From positions 419,248 through 483,247 of the forward strand of contig NZ_PDYY01000001.1 in the NCBI RefSeq assembly GCF_002743255.1: DNA of 64,000 nt, in the 5' to 3' direction. How positions within the stretch are numbered: position 1 is the first letter of the stretch; the number at the start of each line of letters is the position of its first letter. This DNA comes from Sporosarcina sp. P2. Its GTDB lineage: Bacteria; Bacillota; Bacilli; Bacillales_A; Planococcaceae. A program made the position numbers and the translations under genes. Shown in pieces: positions 26,444 to 35,254 of the stretch. Under the pieces are notes generated by a model that saw only the letters and a list, made by a program, of their open reading frames with translations, had not been told where the DNA came from and ran no database searches.

Positions 26444-27895
26444 ATGATGATGAATAAATCGCTAGCATGCTTAAAAACGCAACACTTACTAATTAATGGT
26501 GAATGGGTGGAAACGAAAGAGTACACGGATTTGCATTCCCCGTATTCAGGTGAAGTGATTGCCCATATTGCTAAAGCGACAAAAAATGAAACAGATCAAG
26601 CAATCGAAACAGCTCTACAGACGCGTAGAGTGATGGCGAAAATGCCTGCTTATCAACGGGCGGAAATTTTGGAAAATTTAGTTTCCTTATTACATGAGCG
26701 TTCTGAAGAAGCCGCTGAAATTATTGCCATGGAAGCTGCAAAACCCATTGCAACAGCAAGAGATGAAGTACTTCGTACAATCGAGACGTATAAATTTGCA
26801 GCAGAAGAAGCCAAGCGTATTTACGGAGAGACTCTCCCGCTCGATGCGGCGCGGGGCGGGGTGAATCGTCTGGCCTACACTGTACGGGAACCACTTGGCG
26901 TAATCGGCGCTATTACACCATTCAATTTTCCGATGAACTTAGTAGCGCATAAAATCGGTCCTGCAATTGCCACCGGAAATACGATTGTTTTGAAACCAGC
27001 TGCACAAACACCATTATCCTCTTATTTTATTGCGGAATTATTAATGGAAGCTGGATTACCGGCAGGGGCGCTTAACGTTATCACAGGCGATGGCCAAGAA
27101 ATTGGCGATCAAATTGTTACGGATGATCGAGTGAAAATGATTACATTTACAGGCAGTCCAGCAGTCGGCATTGGAATCAAAAATAAAGCTGGATTAAAGA
27201 GGGTAACTCTTGAGCTGGGTTCGAATGCAGCTGTGATTATTGACCAAGGTGTGGATCTAGATCAAGTCGTTTCTCGCTGCGTGTCAGGTGCATTCTCATT
27301 CCAGGGGCAGGTCTGTATTTCACTCCAACGCGTTTATATCCACGAAGAGCTATACGATGAATTCGTTTCGAAAATCGTAGAAGAAACAGAAAAGCTCGTA
27401 ATGGGTGATCCGTTGCACGAAGAAACTGAAGTATCGGCTTTGATTTCCTCAAAAGACGTAGAACGGACATTGAGTTGGATCGACGAAGCCAAATGCCAAG
27501 GTGCAAACGTAGTTACAGGTGGAAAAGTACAAGGGAATATACTTTACCCTACTATTTTGACGGAAGCAGGATCACATCTGAAAGTTTCCTGCAATGAAGT
27601 ATTCGCACCCATCCTAGTCATAGATAAAGTGAAGTCAGTAGAGGATGCGATCGAGCAAGTGAACGATTCGCGTTTTGGTCTTCAAGCAGGAATCTATACA
27701 AATGACATCCACACGGCACTATATGCAGCGGATGAATTGTATGTAGGAGGCGTCATGATCAACGATATTCCAACTTTCCGAGTGGATAACATGCCGTATG
27801 GCGGCGTCAAGGAAAGCGGAAATGGAAGAGAAGGATTGAAATATGCGATCGAAGAAATGACAGAAATGAAACTAGTCGTTTGGAATCGCAACTAG
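26444..27895 (+). CDS. Aldehyde dehydrogenase (second), semialdehyde type
   Basis: Aldehyde dehydrogenase of 483 residues, clearly different from the first. Catalytic features: ITPFNFP, LKPAAQTPLSS, FTGSPAVG, base in LELGSNAAVIIDQGVD and Cys in FSFQGQVCISLQR. The FQGQVC type of active site and overall length fit succinate-semialdehyde or lactaldehyde-like members. In trigonelline, pyridine and related pathways a semialdehyde dehydrogenase performs the last step into the TCA cycle; this gene is the natural candidate here. Start ATG 26444 or the next Met codons; GCAGG lies upstream. Confidence 0.9.
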   Translation: MMMNKSLACLKTQHLLINGEWVETKEYTDLHSPYSGEVIAHIAKATKNETDQAIETALQTRRVMAKMPAYQRAEILENLVSLLHERSEEAAEIIAMEAAKPIATARDEVLRTIETYKFAAEEAKRIYGETLPLDAARGGVNRLAYTVREPLGVIGAITPFNFPMNLVAHKIGPAIATGNTIVLKPAAQTPLSSYFIAELLMEAGLPAGALNVITGDGQEIGDQIVTDDRVKMITFTGSPAVGIGIKNKAGLKRVTLELGSNAAVIIDQGVDLDQVVSRCVSGAFSFQGQVCISLQRVYIHEELYDEFVSKIVEETEKLVMGDPLHEETEVSALISSKDVERTLSWIDEAKCQGANVVTGGKVQGNILYPTILTEAGSHLKVSCNEVFAPILVIDKVKSVEDAIEQVNDSRFGLQAGIYTNDIHTALYAADELYVGGVMINDIPTFRVDNMPYGGVKESGNGREGLKYAIEEMTEMKLVVWNRN

Positions 27896-27906
27896 GAGGC
27901 AAGGTT

Positions 27907-28176
27907 ATGGCTTACTACACGGCATTTTTACACATGATTCAGCCTGAAAAAAATGCAGAAGTCTTACCGCGACATATCGAGTACTTGGATAGACTCGATG
28001 AACAGGGGAAAATCTTCGCCCGAGGTCCTTTTGCCGATCAATCAGGAGGATTAATTATTTATCGAGCGGATTCATTTGAAGAAGCACAACAATTGGCGGA
28101 GGCTGATCCCCATGTAATAGAAAAAGTTCGTCGACTTGAGCTTAAAAAGTGGAATCCCATTATTAGTGAATTATAA
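27907..28176 (+). CDS. YciI-like protein
   Basis: Small protein of 89 residues with the ferredoxin-like YciI/muconolactone-isomerase pattern: FLHMIQPEKNAEVLPRHIEYLDRLDEQGKIFARGPF with the conserved His, then GGLIIYRADSFEEAQQLAEADPHV. Members are predicted enzymes of varied function and often accompany aromatic or heterocycle catabolism. AGGAGG at 27894-27899 supports ATG 27907 rather than the frame start at 27880. It may act on a ring-opened unsaturated intermediate. Confidence 0.8.
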   Translation: MAYYTAFLHMIQPEKNAEVLPRHIEYLDRLDEQGKIFARGPFADQSGGLIIYRADSFEEAQQLAEADPHVIEKVRRLELKKWNPIISEL

Positions 28177-28227
28177 AAGTGGGCTGGCTTTGCAATATAA
28201 ATAAAAGAAGTGAGATTTTTTCATTAG

Positions 28228-28244
28228 CTTGTATGGTACATGGT
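28228..28244 (+). promoter_or_regulatory. GntR-type operator, copy 4 (isochorismatase operon)
   Basis: CTTGTATGGTACATGGT, the same core as at 17040, 19467 and 21268, lies 28 bp before the isochorismatase start. The promoter is less clear than at the other copies: I do not see a good -35/-10 pair directly upstream. Confidence 0.7.
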
Positions 28245-28271
28245 AAATGACGAACGAAAGGAGTGCATCAG

Positions 28272-28946
28272 TTGAATAGTCAGAATCAAGCATTACTCTT
28301 AATAGACCTACAAAATGAAGGTGGTACGTCCGCTGTTGAAGGAATGGAAGAAATCATTAAAAAAACGGCCAATTTAATCGAAGTATGCAGACAAAAAAAC
28401 ATACCCATCATTTATACGCGCCATATCAATAGAGGCGATGGAGTTGGACTTGCAAACTTAGAACCTGTTGATCAGCATGGGAAGCCGCTTTACTACAATA
28501 CGAATACCGATTCGATTGATATCATCGAAGAGTTGAAAAATCAACCTGACGATATCATTGTGGATAAGTACCGATATAGTGGTTTTCATGAATCCAGTTT
28601 AGACTTAATGTTGAAAAGCTTAAATATAAAGAACTTAATTGTAGGTGGAGTTCTAACAGATGTTTGTGTCCTTTCAACTGTAATGGATGCTTACTATCGT
28701 GATTATCAAGTCAATCTAGTGAAGGATATTTGCGGTACCACGACGGTTGGAGCGCATATGGCGGCAGTCTGTATGATGGGTAATTGGGTTTACGATATAA
28801 GTATTTTTGATGCGGATCAAATTTGCAATAAATTATTGGGGGAACCTTATCACGCTTGGGAATCTAGTATGCCCGATGAATTACAATTTACCCCGGACAA
28901 TTTAAGAGAAGTGTATAACAAGTTATCAGCTAACTGTACGGTATGA
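28272..28946 (+). CDS. Isochorismatase-family amidohydrolase
   Basis: Cysteine hydrolase of 224 residues (from TTG 28272; GTG 28263 also possible). The triad is visible: Asp in ALLLIDLQNEGG (D12), Lys in IVDKYRYSGFHESSLD and Cys in GGVLTDVCVLSTVMDAY. These enzymes hydrolyse amide or carbamoyl bonds, for example nicotinamidase, N-carbamoylsarcosine amidase, maleamate amidase and RutB. In this regulon it may deaminate or deformylate a ring-opened amide. GGAG at 28259-28262 fits TTG. It heads a second operon of the regulon with operator copy 4. Confidence 0.88.
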   Translation: MNSQNQALLLIDLQNEGGTSAVEGMEEIIKKTANLIEVCRQKNIPIIYTRHINRGDGVGLANLEPVDQHGKPLYYNTNTDSIDIIEELKNQPDDIIVDKYRYSGFHESSLDLMLKSLNIKNLIVGGVLTDVCVLSTVMDAYYRDYQVNLVKDICGTTTVGAHMAAVCMMGNWVYDISIFDADQICNKLLGEPYHAWESSMPDELQFTPDNLREVYNKLSANCTV

Positions 28947-29056
28947 ACAATTTATGCCTCACGTTATGGTGCCCGAATTTCATAGAGCCGTTTAAGCTCA
29001 GCCGGAAGTGTAGAACTTTTACCATTCAGGTAAATCGTTAAAAAAGGGGGAAGATT

Positions 29057-30508
29057 ATGAAGTCTATCGAAACAGTAAAGGCCGAGGTAGGCGTAACGGT
29101 AGAGGCAGATGCTCTAACACAGCGAAACAACCAACTAGATGCTACTACGGAAGAACATTACGCGACTGAAGTAGTTCCTATGAGTCAAAGAAATATTGGA
29201 TTTTTTGACATGGTGGCGATTTGGGTTGGGGCCAACTCAAATAATGCATCTTGGTATGTAGGAGGAACAGTAGCTGGAATGGCGTTTGCAGGGGCGATTG
29301 GTGTCACATTGATTTCCAACCCTATCGCCTATCTTATATTAGCACTTGTTGGATATATGGGTTTTAAGGTAGGGACATCTACCATGGCTTTGACCAGACC
29401 CGCTTTCGGAGTGAGAGGAAGTCTTCTCCCGACGGTATTAAACACCATTGTATTTCTTGGATGGGCAGTAGTTAACACATTTATCGCTGTGATCTCCATG
29501 AGTTTTATTTTAAAAGACTTATTTGGTTGGTCAGCGTACGGTGAGCCGGGAAGTGTAGGACCGATGATAGCGGGTATCGTTTTCATGAGTTTACTGAACT
29601 TTGTGGCTGTATCGCTAGGGAGAAATTCCATTAAAATTGTTGAAAGAATCGGTATGGCATTAGTTCTCGTGTTAGGTATTTGGATTACTGTTGTCGTATT
29701 GAAAACGCATCCACTGTCCGCCATCATGAATTGGAGTGCGCCAGCAGATTCGGTTATACCAGTTGGAAAGGCTGTAGATATTATGGCTGCGTTTAGTTTG
29801 GCATGGGTGTTAGGAATTGCTGAATTTACAAGATATACACGCTCAGCAAAAACAGCGACTGTCGCTCCGCTCGTAGGCGCGTATCTTTCCCTATTATGGT
29901 TTGCGTTTATCGGAATCATTGCCACAATCGGTGCAGCGCTGAGTACTGGAATTTATGATCCGGAAAATTCGGACCCTAGTTCTATTGTAACTAATCTAGG
30001 TCTCGGATCATTTGCATTAATTCTCATCGTAGTAGCGTGTGTGACAACCAATGTTGTAAACTTGATGGCAGCAGGGATTTCCATCACGAATGTGACGAAA
30101 AAGATCAAGCCTTTGCACTCTATTTGGATGGTAACCGTCTTAGCAGGATTTTTAATGCTAATACCACTATTCCTAGCTAGTTTCTTGGATACATTTATGG
30201 GCTTCTTGGAATATATCGGAATGGTGTTGAGTGCATTGCTAGGAATATTGGTAGCTGACTATTTCATTGTGAGGAAGCGCTCATATGATGTTCGGGAATT
30301 CGAGAAAACAGGTGGAGAATACTGGTATTACAAAGGTGTGAATCTAAAAGCCGTGGCTGTTTGGGCATTTGGTGTAGTTTTCTTCTTAGTAGTCAGTAAC
30401 TCAGAATTTCTCAATAATTCAGTAGGGGCTGTGTATCCAACCATTCTTGTTACGGCAGTGCTTTATAGTCTCGTATCTTTGACAGGTAAGAAACCCCGTT
30501 TAACATAA
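29057..30508 (+). CDS. NCS1-family permease (cytosine/purine/hydantoin/thiamine type)
   Basis: Twelve-helix Na+ or H+ symporter of 483 residues. The NCS1 signature is visible: NIGFFDMVAIWVGANSNNASWYVGGTVAG in helix 1, ALTRPAFGVRGSLLPTVLN in helix 3, and FSLAWVLGIAEFTRYTRS in helix 6. Characterised members carry nucleobases, allantoin, hydantoins, pyridoxine or thiamine, all N-heterocycles. AAGGGGGAAG supports ATG 29057. It lies 110 bp after the isochorismatase gene with no terminator between, so both are probably cotranscribed. With the BCCT protein it gives the regulon two import routes. Confidence 0.9.
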   Translation: MKSIETVKAEVGVTVEADALTQRNNQLDATTEEHYATEVVPMSQRNIGFFDMVAIWVGANSNNASWYVGGTVAGMAFAGAIGVTLISNPIAYLILALVGYMGFKVGTSTMALTRPAFGVRGSLLPTVLNTIVFLGWAVVNTFIAVISMSFILKDLFGWSAYGEPGSVGPMIAGIVFMSLLNFVAVSLGRNSIKIVERIGMALVLVLGIWITVVVLKTHPLSAIMNWSAPADSVIPVGKAVDIMAAFSLAWVLGIAEFTRYTRSAKTATVAPLVGAYLSLLWFAFIGIIATIGAALSTGIYDPENSDPSSIVTNLGLGSFALILIVVACVTTNVVNLMAAGISITNVTKKIKPLHSIWMVTVLAGFLMLIPLFLASFLDTFMGFLEYIGMVLSALLGILVADYFIVRKRSYDVREFEKTGGEYWYYKGVNLKAVAVWAFGVVFFLVVSNSEFLNNSVGAVYPTILVTAVLYSLVSLTGKKPRLT

Positions 30509-30552
30509 GAAGAACTAGTAAATAATCTATATTGAAAAAGGAGAGATAGATA

Positions 30553-31068
30553 ATGGGAAATGTTGAAAAACAAGATCTTTTTAAGCAAATCATGGGGAAT
30601 TATCCGACGGGAGTTACCATCCTGACTACGACGAATGAAGATGGAACGCCTGTAGGGTTAACAGTTAACTCATTCGCTTCTGTTTCATTAGATCCACTCA
30701 TGGTGTTATGGTCAATCGATCATAAAGTATCTTCATTGGAAGCGTTCACAAAAGGTGGGAAATTTGCTGTTCACGTATTGGCTGGCGAGCAACAAGAGCT
30801 ATGCAAAACATTTGCAAGCAAAGTGGAAGACCGTTTCGCTGATTGCCAATGGGCGCTTTCTGAAAATGGGCTACCAATTATTGAAGGAGCTTTTGGAGTA
30901 TTTGAATGTAAGACATTCCAAACTATTGAAGCGGGTGATCATACCATTTTAATTGGTGAAGTATTGGACTTGCAGGCCGACACAACGAAAGAACCGATGC
31001 TGTATCACCGCAGATGCTTCGGCTCAGTTCCTCCTGTATTTTATGAGCCAGTTCACTCACCTTCTTAA
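30553..31068 (+). CDS. Flavin reductase domain protein (NAD(P)H:flavin oxidoreductase)
   Basis: Flavin reductase of 171 residues of the HpaC/RutF/TgnA-like family: IMGNYPTGVTILTT, GLTVNSFASVSLDPLMVLWSI and the HTILIGEV segment near residue 130 are conserved. It should supply reduced flavin to the luciferase-like monooxygenase at 22045, which cannot reduce its own flavin. It is the last gene of the isochorismatase operon, and the same operator controls both halves of this two-component oxygenase. GGAGAGATA precedes ATG 30553. Confidence 0.9.
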   Translation: MGNVEKQDLFKQIMGNYPTGVTILTTTNEDGTPVGLTVNSFASVSLDPLMVLWSIDHKVSSLEAFTKGGKFAVHVLAGEQQELCKTFASKVEDRFADCQWALSENGLPIIEGAFGVFECKTFQTIEAGDHTILIGEVLDLQADTTKEPMLYHRRCFGSVPPVFYEPVHSPS

Positions 31069-31081
31069 TAGGGATGTAAAT

Positions 31082-31121
31082 AAAAAACCAAGACTTTTTC
31101 CGAAAAGTTTCTTGGTTTTTT
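31082..31121 (+). terminator. Terminator of the isochorismatase-permease-reductase operon
   Basis: AAAAAACCAAGA and TCTTGGTTTTTT form a stem with flanking A- and T-runs, right after the flavin reductase stop codon. Confidence 0.8.
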
Positions 31122-31180
31122 CTTATGGTAGCCGATTTTTTAGGTTCTATCGGAGCTTCGTACACAGTGATTATAGAGTC

Positions 31181-31248
31181 AAAAAAGTACCTGCGCTACA
31201 AATCCAACATGAATAGGAAACGATTCATGAATGTTTCGTGCGCAGGTA
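31181..31248 (-). terminator. Terminator of the acyltransferase gene
   Basis: On the minus strand TACCTGCGC (31248-31240) and GCGCAGGTAC (31196-31187) pair, followed by TTTTTT. It directly follows the acyltransferase stop codon. Confidence 0.65.
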
Positions 31249-31254
31249 GTTTTG

Positions 31255-32307
31255 TTATTGAGCAATTTGCGTGTTCTTTTTCTGTGAAAACCCGCCGAGG
31301 AATAATTTTCCGTGCGGCATACATTTTTGTATGATGATTGAAACGAAGATGGGAATAAACAAACCGAAGGCCGTGAAGCCGACAATCCCATACGTAAAGT
31401 AATCATTTAATAAAATATCCGTGAAGATGTGTAAATACATGATCGTTAAGGAATGCTTTTCGATTTTTTGTAGCCAATTTAACGATAACTTGGCTACTAT
31501 GAGTTGGAACGCACCGACTAACACCAGTGTGAAAGAAAGCGGGATGATCAAGTCTAAAAAGAAATGGTCATAGCGCAAAAACTTCATGCTCAAGTGATAG
31601 TCAATGACGTGATAGTGGTCTAAAGATATAGCTGTGAGACTAATAAGCAACCCCGTAACTAACCACTTTTTCGGAATGTTCATCCAAAAATTCTTCAAAT
31701 AATAGCCGAGTGAAAAATAGACGACTGCCATAAGCGCAACATCGATGTTCCAAATCATTGGGATCGTTTGCGCTGCAGTAGATGGAGCACCGCCAATGAC
31801 ACGCATCGCGAACAAGCTTTCAAGGTGGGCAACACTATAAAAAACAGCTAAAATAATGAGTTGTTTTGTACGGCTAAAGTATTTTGTCATCCATAAGAAA
31901 AACAAGTATGTAAAGAATAGAGTCGTAACAAACCAGAAAACACCATAGGCACCACGTACAAAACGTCCTCCAACAATAATGGTCCATATATCATGGACGT
32001 ACCATGACCAATCGAAATTCCCTGAACCAATCTCGATCCCATAACGAATCAGTGTAATACTTACTAGGAAAAACAAATAGGGAACAATCAACTGCATAAA
32101 TCGTTTTTGAATCGATTGTTTCATGAAGCCTTTCTCGATGACAGGCTTAAAAAACAAACCGCTTAAAATGAAGAAGGCTGGCATGTGAAACCAGTAGATA
32201 TATTTAACGAGTGGGAAATCCAACTGCCCAGGATAATGTCCCATTACGACGAGAATCATCAAAAAACCTTTGGTGACATCTACCCAAGATAAACGTTTTT
32301 TATTCAT
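31255..32307 (-). CDS. Acyltransferase 3 family membrane protein
   Basis: Membrane O-acyltransferase of 350 residues with about ten helices. The family N-terminus is present (SWVDVTKGFLMILVVMGHY with the conserved His near residue 22, and HMPAFFILSGLFFK near 50). Members acetylate surface polysaccharides, peptidoglycan or exported small molecules; there is no extra SGNH domain, so the acceptor is unknown. The start has GGAGCCG upstream. Monocistronic, with its own terminator. Confidence 0.85.
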   Translation of the reverse strand: MNKKRLSWVDVTKGFLMILVVMGHYPGQLDFPLVKYIYWFHMPAFFILSGLFFKPVIEKGFMKQSIQKRFMQLIVPYLFFLVSITLIRYGIEIGSGNFDWSWYVHDIWTIIVGGRFVRGAYGVFWFVTTLFFTYLFFLWMTKYFSRTKQLIILAVFYSVAHLESLFAMRVIGGAPSTAAQTIPMIWNIDVALMAVVYFSLGYYLKNFWMNIPKKWLVTGLLISLTAISLDHYHVIDYHLSMKFLRYDHFFLDLIIPLSFTLVLVGAFQLIVAKLSLNWLQKIEKHSLTIMYLHIFTDILLNDYFTYGIVGFTAFGLFIPIFVSIIIQKCMPHGKLFLGGFSQKKNTQIAQ

Positions 32308-32547
32308 AATTCGGCTCCTTCAGAAAACTATCGTATTTCCATTGTACAGCTTTTCGACATCGTAGAAGAGAATGTAACAAAAATGACTTGAGAATGTAAG
32401 CTAGATGGAAATACATAGGTGTATTTTAATGATTTATTACGGTTGACTGAATAGTATGTATGTATTGACGTACTGCTGAAGAAAGGGCCTGCGCTAGAAA
32501 CCACGTGAAGTATACTTCTGAAGTGCATTTCAAACGCAGATGCTCTT

Positions 32548-34968
32548 TCATCTCTCTTGTTCTCGCGCAAATTCCATAAACATCCGTAATTTCATTGCTG
32601 CTTTTCCATAGACGGTTTCTTTATCGTAATCTCCTTGTTCATTCGGATGTCCTGCGGGTATACCCGTTAAAATTTCTATTCCTTCTTCAATCGTTCGTAC
32701 TTTATAAATATGGAACTGTCCATCGCGAACGGATTCAATGACTTCATCATTCAACATTAAGTTTTTCACATTTTGATGGGGGATGAGTACGCCTTGTTTG
32801 CCTGTTAGTCCTTTGTTTTTACATACATTATAAAAGCCTTCAATTTTCTCATTTACGCCGCCAATTGGCTGGATTTCCCCTTTTTGATTGACCGAGCCAG
32901 TGACAGCTAATCCTTGATGGATGGGAATTTCCGCCAGGCTTGAGAGAATAGCATACAATTCTGTGCTGGATGCGCTATCACCATCCACACCACCATAGGA
33001 TTGTTCAAAAGCGATATGCGCAGTCAATACCAACGGATACTTTTGGGCGAACTTTTGCCCTAAATATCCTCCTAATATATACACGCCTTTGTTATGTGTA
33101 TTTCCGCTCATCTGGCTTTCTCTTTCAATATTGACAAAACCTTTCTTACCCATAAACGTGGTAGCCGTAATGCGTGATGGTTTGCCGAAATGATATTGCC
33201 CTAAATCATAGACGGCCAGGCCATTTACTTGTCCGATTTTCTCTCCTATCGTATCAATCAGTATACTTCCTTCATCAATACTCGCTTGAATTTTCTCTTC
33301 ATATAAATTCGATCGATATCTCTTTTCCTGAATGGCTTTTTCGATATGTTTGGCCGTAACTAGGTCGTCTCCCATGATGCCTGCCCATGCATCCGCTTCA
33401 TAAAGTAATTCTACTTGTAAATTAAAATGTGTGGATAATTTGTGTTGATCGCCAGCGACACGCGAACTGTATTCAATAATTTTTGCGACAGCTGAAGAGT
33501 CAAAATGTCGAAGTCCATATTTTTTGCCATGTGTATGAATGAAACTAACCAACCCTGCAATATTCTCTTGGTTGTATTTCATTTCCACATCAAAGTCTAC
33601 GCGAATTTTAAACAGTTTACGAAAATCTTCATCGTGATGATAAAGTGCTTGATAAATGTCCATGTTCCCAATAATAATCACTTTTACGTCAAGTTGAATC
33701 GGATCTGGATTTACTGAAGCGGTAGCAATGACGCTGGCATGTTCACCTATATTCTCAATTTGTAATTTATGAATTAATAATGCCCTTTTTAAACCTTCCC
33801 ACGCTTGGCTTTTCGAAAAAATATCTTTCGCTTGGATCAGAAGATACCCTCCGTTTGCATTATGCAAATAGCCAGGTTTTATTTTAGTAAAATCCGTGCT
33901 CATGACACCCATTCGATTCTCATATTCCACCTTGCCCATTAGGTTATAAAAAGTCGGGTTATCTGCAGAAATAACGGGCATGCCTGTAGTTTCACTGTGA
34001 TCGACGAGTACATTTATCGTATATTTTTTTAATGCTTGATTTTCGTCATTGAACAGTCTGCCTAGTTGTTTGTCTTCTTTTGTAGTTGGAGTGGATAAAA
34101 AAATTTGGAAATTATTCTTGAGATCTTTTCGAACCGCTTTTATATAATGCATCACTTCAGGACAGTCTTTGTAGATCTTTTTTACTTCATCAATATGAAA
34201 ATCGATTGTCGTAATGGCTGTTTGATGATCAAAGCCTGCCAATGATTTCTTCAAATCTTGTTCAAAACGGAGGATAGATTCTGTCGCTTCCAATATAATT
34301 TCTTGTAATTTGACAGAGTTCCTTTCAATAGCTGCCCGTTGTTCTTCAGTTAATTTCTTATATGCTTCCTCGCTTATAGGATTTCCGTCTTCACCCATCG
34401 GTATTGTCGCTACCGTGGAATCAGACTGTTTCAGTAGAAAGCCGTTCTCAGCAGCTATTTCATTCGTACGTTTATACACTTGATCAACTTGGTCTTTATA
34501 TTTTCGAATGATCGATGAACGGTTCTTGAGTCGGTTTTCTTCGTTAAAAGCTGTGGGAATATCAACTTGTAAATCTTTCAACAAGTCTTCCATGGACTTT
34601 TGAAGTTGTTTTCCCAATCCTACGGGGAGTTTTAGTACTTTTGGTTTGTACTCGTCTTCAAAGTTATTTACATAACACCAGTCAAATAGGGTAGCTTCTT
34701 TCTCCGAAAAGTCATGAACGACCGTATTGACAAAAGATGTTTTCCCGACTCCCTCTATTCCCGCGACATATAGATTATATCCGGGTTTATTTACGTGTAG
34801 GCCAAAGTTCATCACGGAGCGTGCACGTTGTTGTCCGACGATATTTGTGAGCTTTTCTACATGTTCAGTTGAATCAAATGGAAGTGAAGAGTAGTCTACG
34901 ATCTTCTTTAATTGTTCAGGTCGTAACTCTGCTTTCGTTTTACTAAATGAATCATGGTAATTTGCCAA
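32548..34968 (-). CDS. Lon-like ATP-dependent protease (AAA plus S16 protease domains)
   Basis: Large protease of 806 residues resembling the LonB/YcbZ-type Lon-related proteins rather than classical LonA. Walker A is AGIEGVGKTSF near residue 70; a long helical insertion follows; the protease domain (about 560-780) has the catalytic Ser in GVDGDSASSTELYAI and Lys in IGGVNEKIEGFY. No N-terminal LonA substrate domain is seen. The start MANYHDSFSKTK has GAGAGAGGTGAG upstream. It likely degrades specific or damaged proteins; targets are unknown. Single gene. Confidence 0.88.
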   Translation of the reverse strand: MANYHDSFSKTKAELRPEQLKKIVDYSSLPFDSTEHVEKLTNIVGQQRARSVMNFGLHVNKPGYNLYVAGIEGVGKTSFVNTVVHDFSEKEATLFDWCYVNNFEDEYKPKVLKLPVGLGKQLQKSMEDLLKDLQVDIPTAFNEENRLKNRSSIIRKYKDQVDQVYKRTNEIAAENGFLLKQSDSTVATIPMGEDGNPISEEAYKKLTEEQRAAIERNSVKLQEIILEATESILRFEQDLKKSLAGFDHQTAITTIDFHIDEVKKIYKDCPEVMHYIKAVRKDLKNNFQIFLSTPTTKEDKQLGRLFNDENQALKKYTINVLVDHSETTGMPVISADNPTFYNLMGKVEYENRMGVMSTDFTKIKPGYLHNANGGYLLIQAKDIFSKSQAWEGLKRALLIHKLQIENIGEHASVIATASVNPDPIQLDVKVIIIGNMDIYQALYHHDEDFRKLFKIRVDFDVEMKYNQENIAGLVSFIHTHGKKYGLRHFDSSAVAKIIEYSSRVAGDQHKLSTHFNLQVELLYEADAWAGIMGDDLVTAKHIEKAIQEKRYRSNLYEEKIQASIDEGSILIDTIGEKIGQVNGLAVYDLGQYHFGKPSRITATTFMGKKGFVNIERESQMSGNTHNKGVYILGGYLGQKFAQKYPLVLTAHIAFEQSYGGVDGDSASSTELYAILSSLAEIPIHQGLAVTGSVNQKGEIQPIGGVNEKIEGFYNVCKNKGLTGKQGVLIPHQNVKNLMLNDEVIESVRDGQFHIYKVRTIEEGIEILTGIPAGHPNEQGDYDKETVYGKAAMKLRMFMEFAREQER

Positions 34969-35254
34969 TTAAACTCACCTCTCTCAATATTTTTCCCTAT
35001 TCAATACATACCCTTAATGAAGGCAGTACACGCAGGAATCAAATAAAAACTTTTATATAGAGAATAATAGGTGGAAAATGCGATTGAAAATCGCCTAGCC
35101 TGACAAAAATTTACGTTCATTGCGCTATGTCTGATCAAGCTAAGTAGGGAAGTCAGACGGAACCGATCTTTCTAGAGACGTGTCTATAACGAAAAGCACC
35201 TTAACCTCGTAATGGGAGGAAGGTGCTTTCATTTTTAGAACGCTTATTCATCAA
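34969..35254. other. Intergenic region with terminator of the mtn operon
   Basis: The left part holds the unmapped Lon-like protease promoter. AAAGCACCTT and AAGGTGCTTT (about 35196-35230) form a hairpin with A- and T-rich flanks that would terminate mtnD on the minus strand. A smaller hairpin (GCGATT...AATCGC) lies near 35080-35095. No gene is seen. Confidence 0.55.

Noticed and set aside
19603..31068. Identification of the regulon as the Rut uracil pathway
   Set aside because: Monooxygenase, amidase, hydrolase and reductase types are shared, but there is no RutC/YjgF or RutE-type gene, two aldehyde dehydrogenases and a BCCT transporter are added, and the regulator is GntR rather than TetR.
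33174..33717. Plus-strand ORFs inside the Lon-like protease gene
   Set aside because: They are antisense shadows of a well-supported coding sequence.
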